DNA of 64,000 nt, from NCBI GenBank assembly GCA_951640165.1, contig OX621242.1, forward strand, positions 25,788,001 to 25,852,000, written 5' to 3'. Positions within the stretch are counted from its first letter, which is position 1. Each line of letters starts with the position of its first letter. This document shows, in pieces, positions 27,801-40,100 of this stretch. Below the pieces are notes generated by a model, which worked only from the letters and a program-made list of their open reading frames with translations, was not told the origin of the DNA and made no database searches. A program made the position numbers and the translations under genes. The DNA comes from Pseudoips prasinana. Lineage: Eukaryota; Arthropoda; Insecta; Lepidoptera; Nolidae.

Positions 27801-30800
27801 GTAGAAATCTCAAATAATTATAATATTACAGGTGTTCCGTTCAAACAGATAGGTTAATTAATATTACTGATCCTAATAAATAGCTTTTAGTATTGGAACT
27901 TGCTCAATCACTTTAATTATCTTAACACTGGTTGACAAAGAGCCAATCTCAGTTTGATTAAATATTGGACACGGTTTTGCTTTTTATAAAATATTGTTTT
28001 GGTCCCGTCACTATCGTCAACACCGATTCATCAAACGGCACATCAGATAAAGTATCATACTACCAGTTGAAGTAATAGAAACTTATACAGATGTATGAAG
28101 GCAATAAAAAAGTTAACCCTAATAAATAAAGCGGGAGTATAATGCTCCCTACTAATGCAGCAGGAACCATCCTGTAAGCTATAAATAACACTTCTAAGAG
28201 AAGAAAGTTTTTTTTTATTATCGTACTTACTTGGCATAGGGAACACCGTGATCATGAAGGCGGTTGCCCCAGGACGAGGCTTTTCCATTGCACTGCGGAT
28301 GAGTTGACCCCTGCGATTATCCCTAATATGGATAACTCGGATGCATTGTCACTTAAAGCTCTAATTGTTTTGGGTAATTTATTATATATGTCAAGGACAA
28401 CTAAACTATATATTTATGAAATAAAGTTGTTTTATACTGAACACGTCTTATCTTATCTTATGTCTGGCTCAATCACTAAACGTGAATACATTAATATTAG
28501 ACTTCGCAAAATGGCAGATTTAAAGGCCTGAAAATGTCTATTGATTCAACATTGAATATAGTTTGTATACATATTTCTGGGGCTTTAAAAGCTAATTTTT
28601 TGTTGATGAGCAGTCATAAAAGCAGTTCTATCAGATATCTTACCTAGTTTATAAACAGCTTATGTTTACTAACAGTTCACCAATAAAATCTATATTATTA
28701 TTCCAATCTAATTTTCGTTCTAAACGCAAGCCTAGAAATTTTATGCATTTATCATCTTTACTAAGAGTGGTGTTAAACGTTACATTAAGCTCTTTGAATT
28801 TAATTATATTTGTCTAATATAAATTTGTTTGGATATAGCGAAGCAGCTCGACGCCGGCAGCGCAGGATCGGCCATTGTGGAGATCTTTGGGAGAGGCCTT
28901 TGTCCAGCAGTGGCCGTCTTTCGGCTTAAATGATGATGAATGTAAATTTTTTAAGCTATTTCCTGTGAACCAAATCTGTGCATTTGTTAAAAAAGCATTA
29001 AATCCATCTATTACGGTACGCTGTTTTCCTGTAAATGGAACTGTGCTCTCTTCTGCAAACTCATTCATCTGATGATTAGTCATTGATGGTTCGTTGTTAT
29101 AATGAGAAAAGCCATGGGGCTATATTTTGGCTTTATACATAATTATTATGTTTATTAAATTTTCTTACAACCTTGCTTTCTCAAAATACCTCCAGTTAAT
29201 TTTACTTCTATATACTTTTGCCTTGAAAAAGCAGTTTAATTCATCTATTTTAAGTTGTTTTAACATTTGGATGCCATTTTAAATACGACGTGTAAATCTA
29301 ATCATGGGTTCAATTGCATAATATTACCTTGGTATAATTTTAATAAGACAATGCTAGCTTTCATACGTAGATATTATTGATTAATCTGTATTTAGTTCCG
29401 GCATGGTACTAATTATTACGCATGGCAATAATTATTTACGTTATGACCTGTGTAAGCTGACCAATTGTTTCCGGTGGTTGAACCACCATTTGTTTTGGGG
29501 TCTATTTGTCTTTGTAATGACGTTCACACTAAGTACATTAATCCCTGTGTCGCGGGGTACTTTAATAACATATAGTTGTATGACCTATACGTAGTTTTAC
29601 TGAGTGCGGATGTACTTTTTGTCCGAAGCACACCCAGACTCAGAACAACTACTTGTGGGTCATACAAATAGCTGTCCTGTACGGGAATCAAACCCAGGAC
29701 CCAAAGTGGCGAGTTGAATGTTTCAAAGGCGCCACGCTCACAATCATATTGAAGAATGACTCGCATTTAGATTTTTACCCATTTTACCCACTTCTTTTTC
29801 CCATCCCGGTCGCCATAATGATACTTTGACAATAATTATAGACATTTATAAGCCTTACACAATTTGATACTTGAACACTGAAGAGTCTTGATTACTGGGT
29901 CTACTAATGGCAGTCGTTCATCCGATTCTGTTATTTAGAGTCAGATCTCTGCAACAGATTAGACAGGCAGCCGTAACCAATACAAAAAAGTAAAAGTAAA
30001 GAACCCAAAGAGGACGGAAAACCATGTATCATACATCTACCTCCGGGTAGATTGCAAAGATTAGCCACCCGGTTTGGTAATTATAAAAAAAAGGAGAACA
30101 AGTAACGTTCCAAAGACTTCAGAAGACTTCTTTATTGAACACACTCAAACACGACAAATTTATAGGACTAATAACATAATAATACAATAGGTAATGTACA
30201 ATGGGCGGTCTTATCGCATCAAGCGATTTGTTCCAGACAACCTTTGGCTGAATAGGAGCTGTAATTATTTTAAAACAGAAAAAGATTCATTAACAACCAT
30301 TTAATTGGTTTTTCTGTTAAGTAACTAGATAGATGATAGCCTTGTAGGATATAAATTTAGATTTGTACCTTTTATATGAAATTACGACGTTTAATCTTGC
30401 AATCTGTGAGGATAATTGCAAACTTCCATCATACATAATCAATAAATAATCAGCTTTCCGAATGTACAGCATTATATCTTCAATTAATATTAAACGTCTG
30501 GCAATATATATCTTTTTAATAGATTATAAAATTACAAGTAGAATATGCCTGTTTGATATGGGATCCTCTTTAACTAAAATACGGGTCACAATAAAGACAA
30601 ATAAAAATTGGTAAAAAAACTTTTTAAGTTAAACGGTTTTATGTTAAACATACATTGTAATGTTTAAGAGATGTACTAAAAGCTAAAAAATAATAAAATA
30701 GATACAGTCGTGGGCATTATAAACATATGCATAGACTAGACTAAAATAAAACCGTGGGGCACGTCAATTGTCTTCAATAGTTGAAAATGTTCGTTTTGTA

Positions 30801-31073
30801 GTGTCACGTGATAATAAGACAGTTGTTCAACCGACAACGATGGACGAGTGGCAAGTAGGGCTAGAATGTGGAATCAAGCTAGCGAGCTCGACTATAAGCG
30901 AGATTTAGGGTTTCATAGTGTTGAGCGAGTGTTTACTGTAATCATAAGTTTTGTCGATTAAAGACAAACTACGAGTAGTGAAGCGAGTCCTCGCCAGCCA
31001 GCAGTGTGAACGTTGAACGATAAACTATTTAAAACAACTCTTTTGTTTACATGGAATGTATAAGTATCGGACG

Positions 31074-31138
<65 letters not shown>

Positions 31139-34100
31139 ATTGAAAAATTAGCAAGAAAATAGTAAGTAATTTTCTCACCGTCGTAGGTGGGCCAACTGCC
31201 TAGCGACGAATTAAACGATTTATCGCACATTTTTATCGATAATTGTAGACAATTGACGTGCCCCACGGTTTTATATTAGTCTAGTTTATGCATATGTTTA
31301 TAATGCCCACGACTGTTTCTATTTTATTATTTTTTAGCTTTTAGTACATCTCTTAAACATTACAATGTATGTTTAACATAAAACCGTTTAACTTAAAAAG
31401 TTTTTTTACCAATTTGAGTCCGGTATAAACTCATTACGTACCTGATGAATACCGTCATCAAAACATCAGTATTTGTCAAGGTGAAAGTAAAATGTTTCAG
31501 TATTAATCACAAATTTATATTGACGTCCCTAGTTATTTTCTCGATTAATGAATGGTCATTTTGTTGGTGGCCGATTAAGTTGTTTACCTGTTTTATAGCA
31601 TTAGCAATGTATTTCGTAAATTATTTAAACTATCTTCATGGCATACGAAATATCCTTAACAAAAGTGTTGAATTAGTTCTCTTTACTCCATGAGTGACAG
31701 TAAGGACAATCAGCAATTGTATGAACATTAATATTAAACTAGCTTTGGTTATTTCTTTGGTACGACATTAAGAACTACCGAATGTTGAATGCTATAGGTT
31801 GGAGTCTAATTAATAAGGTTAACAATGAGTACTTGCAATAAACACGTTGAGGGGCAACCAGCATATTGTAAACACCGTCACAACGATCACCATCATTTTG
31901 ATCATCTGAAACAAAAATGATGCTAAGTAAAATACCATTAAAGATTATGTGGTAAACTATACTCTATTTAGTCAGGCTGAAGACATAACGTTAGCAAATA
32001 TTATATCTTCCTCATCTGTTTCCTTGTTTGAACATAGCAAACATAAAGAATAAAATCGAGATTACCTATTGAAAAGTGGGTATTTCGTTTGCTATTCAGA
32101 ATAAGATATACTCCTATTTTTGAATAAGTGTTACCTAAACGTAGGTATATCTTCAACCTTTTTTATTTAACCTTAAAATACCAAAGTTCAGTTAAATATC
32201 CTGATAGTTCTTGACTTGCACACAATTCTTACCACAAATTTAGTCCCAACTATAATGAGAGAACTTAAAAAAAATTAAAACTGTTATTTGATAATTTAAT
32301 ATAATTAAGTGGATGTATACGAAATATTATTCATTTTAATATAGTATATAGCAGTGTAAACATGAAGTAGGGTAACACAGAAAATTGCTCAGTGATCACG
32401 TTATACAAAAATAAGAAATCACTAAGCAAACTCTTTAACTTTTAAAGACCACAAATTCATATACAAATTCCTATAGCAAAAATTAGTTATATTCGGTCTA
32501 TAACAGGCCAATGGACATCGTACGTTGTACCTCGAACAACCAGGGCAGTTATTATAATACCGTTAGAGAAAGAATACAAGGAAATGGTATCCGTACCTGA
32601 AAATCATAGTAAGTAAGGTAAATTGAAATTTCAAATTGAATTTAAAAAGATAATTAATTCCGTTAAAATGGACAATGCTCGTTTTATAATATAAATACTT
32701 CAAAATTCACATGATTTATGTATGTTTGCAGTTTCAATTTTTCATAAATTTACATGTTTGTATTTTCAATTACCAACATTGATGAGTGTGTCATATATTG
32801 TTTGATATATTTAAAAAGTCGGTGCTGATGTTGGTCTTAGTTAATTTTCGTTCTGAAAGTCGGCTTATGTAGTACTATTGTGGTCCACAGAAAATAAGAG
32901 CGAAAGTAATTTTCGAATATCTTTTTTTTTTTTTTTTTTTTGTTTATTTATTTATTTATTTAAAATACAGGATAATTTTTTAGTGCACATAGCATGTTTA
33001 AACCACAAAGGTTTGTACTTACTGCTACAGGGAATCTACGCCGATACAATTGTCAGATATCTACAGAAGTTTGGCATGTACATTTCACCGATTAGTTTTG
33101 TTGTAAGAAGTAAGACTTGAGTCTTACTTTAATATTTTGTGTAGTAATTTTATCACGCAGACTGGATGGCAGCTCATTAATTAGTCGAGGAATTAAATAG
33201 CCAGATGTGCGCTCACCGTACGTATTGTTTGCCCGGACTGTGCGAAACCGGTTTTGTGCGACGGCCCGCGTGTATACAGGATGCTGAATTCTATCCTTTA
33301 ATTTGTCATTAAAAAATTGTTCTTTTAAAAATGCATATTTAAATTGTGTATGGATGGGAAATTTTTTACAGTGTTCAAATAGTTGATGATCATGATTATG
33401 GAATTGGATTTTAATTTTATTTGATACGATATTTTTAAGAATTTTTATTTGCAATTTATAAATTTGATTGAGATACGTTTTAAATGTTCGTCCATAACTA
33501 CTCAGCCCGTATTGAATATGCGATTCAGCTAAGGAGTATTATAACATAAGATATATAAGATATAAGATAACATAAGATTTATTTTGAACGGTATCCGGTT
33601 TTTTAGTATTACAATATTGGCTAGGAACTGTCTCAATTTATTACAAACATGTTCAACATGATTACTCCAATTAAATTTATTATCAATTTCTAGACCGGGA
33701 TACCTTTGAGATGCTACAACTTCTATACTGGGGCAGTTACATTTTCCATTATATTTACTATGCAAGCAGCTGTGACTGTGTGCAAGTAGCTTATTCGGAA
33801 GATTAACTTTAAGGTGCGGAGATTTTATAATTAGCAATTTGGTTTTATTCGAATTAATAACCAAGCATTAATAACCAAGCCAGCATCATGACACCATTTC
33901 GAGAGCATGTTAAAATCAGATTGCACCATATCACAAGCTTCCTGAGGGTCTTTATTCGCTATAACTAGACATGTATCATCTGCAAATAGGTAACAAGAGC
34001 AGTGGCTGATACAGGTGCTCAAGTCATTTGCGTACGACAGATAAAAAAGGGGTCCTAATACAGAGCCTTGAGCCGTGCCTTCTGTAGCTTGAATCGGGTC

Positions 34101-37100
34101 ACTGGTTGAGTCTCCCACCTTAACTACATTTTTTCTATTGTCAAGGTAATTTTTACACCATCTAAGTAAAGGCCCTCGTATCCCGTTTAGTTCTAATTTT
34201 CTCTGTAGTTGGTTATGAACTAATGTGTCAAAAGCACGTGAAAAATCAATAAACAGTGCGTATACCACTTTCTTATGGTTCAATTGTTCATTGACTTCAT
34301 CAGTGAATTTAGATAATAGATCTGTAGTACCTTTGCCAGTTTGAAAGCCAAATTGGTTGTGGTAAATTACTTCATTTTCCCTGTAAAAATTGTGAATTTG
34401 CTGGCTTATAAATTTTTCGACTATTTTGTCAATGGACGAAAGCAATGTAATTGGCCGATAGTTGGCGTAATCGCTTCGTTTACCTTTTTTGTAAACAGGT
34501 CTAACTAGTCCACTTTTTAATTCATCAGGGTATAGACCGGAAGATACACTACAATTTACCAAATCAGCAATGGCTTTACATATATCTGGACCTACCATTT
34601 TAATATCAGAGACTTTAATGCGGTCAGATCCGGGTGCTTTATTAGAGTTAAGATTGTTAATTATTTTACTGATCATTTTGCCAGATGCTTTTTTGAAGTA
34701 TAAACTGGAATTAACTGGTTTACTACAGCGAGTATTATCTAATAATTTAACACTGCAATTCGGAATTAAATCCTTAACAGCGTTGTCAAATTTAATAGCA
34801 AAATTATCAGCAATTGCCTTGGTGGTGAGGCCTTGCGAATCAAACGCCCGGCAAATTGCTGCATCAATTGATAGCGTCATTCGACCCAACATTTGATTTA
34901 CAATTTGATACACCTTTTTAGTATTTTTGAAATTATCGTTAATATGATTAATATAATACAAATTCCTTCTACTTTCCAAAATTTTATGCACTTTATTACG
35001 TATTTTATTGTACTCCAGCCTTAAATGAGCATCATTACAACTCTTTTTCCACTTATAAAATAATTTATCACGTATGTTACAAAGACGATTAACGTTTTCG
35101 TCAATCCAAGGTAGTCTAAATTCGTTTAAGTTTTTGTTTTTTCTACATTTGTAAGTTTTACAAAAACTCGCAACACTTGTAGCATTTTGGAAGGAATTGT
35201 GTATGAAATTATAAATGTCACAGGGATTTTTCATGTGTTTTGTTGAGAACCAATTAACCCTTTTTAACTCATCCAACAATATTTTATAATTGATGATCGT
35301 TTTAGTAACATCCAGTATACGCTTCGTGGGCGTGTCGTCAACGCAGGTAAAGATAATCGCCCGATGGTCGGCCAGTACGATGTCGAGCACCGCTTAGTAC
35401 GGATCTAATGTGGGGAACCGAGCAAAAATGTGATCAATGCACGATTTTGTGATAATATTTAATTTAGTTTCAATTCTGGTAAAATCTGAAATTCCACACA
35501 TAAGTCCGTGTTCACTGAGTGTTTCTAATTATGAATCTTTATAGGAGGTGCGGGATTTTAAATAAATGTTCGTGTCTCCGATAAGTAGAAGATTTTGTTT
35601 TGAGTCAAACTTAGAAATGTAGTTACCAAGCTCCTTCACAAAAATGTGTTTATTAGTTTGGGGTGGCTTGTATATGGAACACACAACCACGTCCTGGTCA
35701 GAGTTAAGCTTTAAAGTGCCTGTTAAGCTTTCAAATGTTACAGTTTTTTGCTGCCTCAAAGTGAATTTTATGTGATTTCTGACGTAAACTATGATACCGC
35801 CACCTCGTTTATCAGTACGTAACTGTGTGTACATATTATAGCCTGGGATGTTAAATACGTGTACAATTTTATCTGAAATACCTGCTTCAGTAATTACAAT
35901 AATGTCAAGAGGATAAAGGCAGTTATGAATTATTTGGAGTGGTTTTATGAAGTTTCTTATAATTGATCTAATATTAATATGAATGCATGATAAGCTTAAA
36001 TGAGTATTTGAAGGTAAATGTTGAAAATAGTTATTTACTGTAGTACAACTGAATATTTCTTTAATACGGTTATCCATATTACACATAAAAAATATAACGA
36101 ATAATAAAAGCAAAAGTCAACAACTTACAAGTTTATAAAGGAGCAGAATTTTCGTATTGCTTTTAAATACGATTAATGTCTTCCATGGTACGAACGTAAA
36201 TTATTTTACTGTTATTATTGCTCCTCACGCATATGTTACCGTCTTTACACCATATAAATTGAAACGATTTACCTAGTTTAAGCTTAGTGTTGTACAGTAG
36301 GGTTTTCAAATGTTTAGTTAGGGCTTCTCTTACATAAACACGATTAGCGGCTTTCTCCATGGGAGCTCCGGGATCCAGTACTCCTAGTGTGAGTCGCTTT
36401 GCTTTACTAGCTTCAATCCACTTCTTTTGAGCAACTTTTGTTTTCATCTGGAGACAAATTGCTCCAGGTCGTTCCTTAGATCCAGGTAAGCGGTAAGAAT
36501 AGAGTATATCCTCTCTATCCATCTGTAATTTGTCAGCGACAGTAACTAGGGTTTGGTTTAAGGATTCCGGTGTAATTTCCAGTAAGCCAGCGATTTCTAG
36601 GGTAGTATCCAATGTTTTTTGCTCAAAGTTTTTTACTTCTTGTTCTAATACCGTCACTCTTAGCTCTAAATTCTTATTTCTATTATGGAGGTCCTGATTT
36701 TCATGCTCGAGATCTTTAATTTTTGAATCTTGATTTTTTATGGATAGTTCAAGGTTGGTAATTTGTTCGCCAAAGATATCTAGTTATGATTCAAGGTTAC
36801 TTATCTCCTCTCGAAACATCTTCTTTAGTTCCCGGCTGATGTCCTGTACGAGTTTCTTTGTATCAAAGGGTTGCAAATTTATAGGCGGCCCTGTAACGGA
36901 TCCATTGTCATCCTCGTCATCTTCTGGAATCAGGAACGATGATCTACGAGAGAGGTTCTTCATGCAGGCTTCACAACTCCATTCAATTCCAGAGGAATTC
37001 CGAAGGGTGTTTAATTGTTTATTGGATAGCTTGGCGCATGAAGGATCGGCATGCACAACTTTCTCACATCTGCTACACTCTAGACCAGGGAGCTTTTTTG

Positions 37101-40100
37101 TAATATTTTTCTTACAAGTGAAGCACTTTTTGATAGGCATTGTAGGTATTAGTAAATAAATCTACGGATAATAGCACACAACCTTTCGCTACAGCGTATC
37201 GACGTAGACTTGAAAATAGTCCTTCTTAATTAAATGATAACTATGCTTTATTAATATGAATGATGTACATATATGAATCAATACTAGGTATAAGAAAATA
37301 AGAATCATACTTCTGTTTTAACTGTAACAATATTGTCGTAGAAAATCATATTATTATGTTTTCAGATCTCTAAATCTCTCACACGCTGGAAATCATCATG
37401 AATGTGTGTCTTATATTTTAATACTTATATTGATACACTTATCATTATCCATAACTGCCAACTGATTTTCTTGGAACCAACTCGGATTGATATGGATGGT
37501 GGATTCGGTGAAGCAGAAAATATGTGGATTTGGCAACATTTTCAGTAAGTTTCAGTCTGATGGAATCCTTGGGAAACCAGCCAAGTTCTTACCCTTGCAG
37601 TAGCAAAGCTAGTATAGTATTAAGTATTTAGATACATAAAACAATACTTTGTTTTGCTAGTTACACGATTTGTTCCCGAGACGGGAGACCTAACCGCCGT
37701 AAGCCCACCAGATAACCCTTACACTAAACGCCAAAACTTGAACTCGCATCAGTTTACATGCTAGGTAACTGTGAAGTTCCACCAAAATAATTAAGTGATC
37801 TAGTAGTTAAGACGACATCATTTTGGCATCCGCCAATCCGCAAGCGCGCATCACTCACTCTGGGACTCTGGGCAGTGCAGTGTCAAATGAGAGAGAGGCT
37901 GGGAACTCGTTTTCGTAAACTCCAGTGAACAAAAATATGTTATACTATCCAAGTGTGCAGGAAAGGGTACTACCAAGACATACAAGAATACATACAAGAC
38001 AAGACAAAATTATTCAAACATGAGGTAAGCAAACTTACTTTAGAAAACATGTTAACTAACACTTATGACATGGAACAGAATTCTAACACAGTAATCAATT
38101 ATAAGCAACGTAGTTACCAGCAAATGTGACCACTAAGAATACCAAAGACAAGCAAACCAAACCTAAAAAAATTTCTTCAATTATTCAGCAAACACGAGAA
38201 GCGAAGAAGATTGGGAGAGTTACAAAATAAGCTAATACCAAAACGCATAAAATAAATAACAAAATTGCTAACTCGCATCAATATTTGACCAAAATCAAAA
38301 TACTTAGTACTACATAAATTTTCCATTAAACGCTTTTATATTAAATGTTTGAAAGTCTCTTTCAATTTGTAAACAATCTTAGAGAGTTTGCTGCCGGTAA
38401 AAGTCTGTTTCTTCAAATATTTTAGTAATTATATAATAATTAATATGTGTTATTAAGACAACTGTGCGAATATTCCTCACGGTTTTAGATAATCTTTACA
38501 AAATTTGATTTGTACCAAATAGTGACCGAAAGTATTCATTGATTAGCTAGTTTCTAATACTGAATTGATATATTTTAGACGTTGTAATCAGTTAAATTTG
38601 GGAATATTAATAATTATTCATTTATTTAACGGCTACTTGGTTGCATGGTATACCTTTTTTCTATTAACATTCAAAACTTAATTAGATACATATACTTAGT
38701 AAATACGAGTATACTCTGCGCATGAAGAAGTAATTATTAAAATGTTCACAAACAACGGAGAAATTCGTAATATAATAAACTTTATGTAAAAACCTATTTA
38801 TATGATAGTGAAAAAAGCATCAACATCCGTTGCATCGTTTAGAAAGCTTTAAATTATCTGTGGATTAAACATATAAAATATAGGAAGCTGTAATTTAGCA
38901 GTAACGGTGTAATAATTTAGTAGTTCTGCATCGGATTTTATTGTATATGTCCGTATATTTCATAAATATATGAGATTTTTTGATCTACGTAAAGATCGGA
39001 ACTATTGGTACTTCCGGGTTTCTATCGAAACTTTTTATTTGCTTACCTTCTTAACACTTACAAAAGATTTTTTTTCATATATTATAATACAGCTATTTTC
39101 ATGGCTATGTTTGCCAACGAACATAAGACCATATTTTCAAAAATAAACAAGCGTACCTACGTAGTACGCATTTCGACGATTTATTTTTAGATGTTAACCA
39201 CCGACATTGATAAATGTTTAGTATTTTACCATGGTGAAATCGTGTGGACAGACGGAACGCTATCGTTACTGCCATTAGGAAAACGGTTTTGCATTAAAGA
39301 AACGTATTTAAAATACCTTTATTCTAAAGACGTTTCTTTAATGCAAAAAAAAAGCCCGGGTTAGAAAAAAATATTTTCTAGTTGACCGGTCTGGACAATC
39401 TGGCCAATTTTAACGGAGATAGAACCATCATAATTGTCTATAGACATGATAGTGCCAAATTGTGTAGCCAATACGAGAGCACTCTTCACTATTAAAATCT
39501 CACCACAAATAATCTCAATAACGTCAAAAGTAAAACGTCGGCATGCAAGCTTACAACTAAAAAACAATAAAGTCATTTATTTCTGTCATCACCAAGTTAA
39601 CAAGTACCATTTTAACATTTAGCACAAAAAAAGGTATTTATCAGGCTAACTTGGTGAAAGACTGATGCTTGAATTAGGTACATAGACAACTGACCTATCA
39701 CATGACCGATGTCTGGAAAATACACAACCTGTCGAATTTTTTGGACCACACTTACGCGCAAGAACACAACAAAGCTAGTTCTCGTAAGATCACTTGATTG
39801 TTGTTCGTAAACTTAGGTCACCTGCGTCAAAAACCAGTCTTTATTGTTTCAATGACGTCCACAACGTTGCTAATAGATAGTAGCTAACGGCTCATTGGAT
39901 TCTTCTACTATATGTTAGTGTCGTAAAACCCTTAATGGTCTGGGCTCAAGCCACAATAAATTTGATAGCTTCTGGCCATTAAAAGTGATGATTGAGATCA
40001 CAATAATAGCTCGGCCAATTGGATTTCTCATCTTATCCATTTCATCACTGTCAATCAGCGTAAGCTCCTTAGCCCTTTTGTTATAATAGATCAGAGCAAT

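Larger units (their letters stand above)
32922..37200 (-). mobile_element. Near full-length LINE (PHD/FP-type ORF1 plus EN-RT ORF2), sense in a receptor intron
   Basis: On the minus strand, in order: short 5' UTR, ORF1 (37140-36163), ORF2 (36113-33092), 3' UTR with AAATAAATAAATAAATAA, and a 20-nt poly(A) (T run 32922-32941). The 5' end is not sharply defined; 37200 is an estimate. No target duplication was recognised. The element sits in the same transcriptional orientation as the host gene. Confidence 0.85.

Noticed and set aside
30958..31266. 102-codon ORF with Tyr-Ile repeats
   Set aside because: The Tyr-Ile run is translation of the (TA)n microsatellite within the TIR element.
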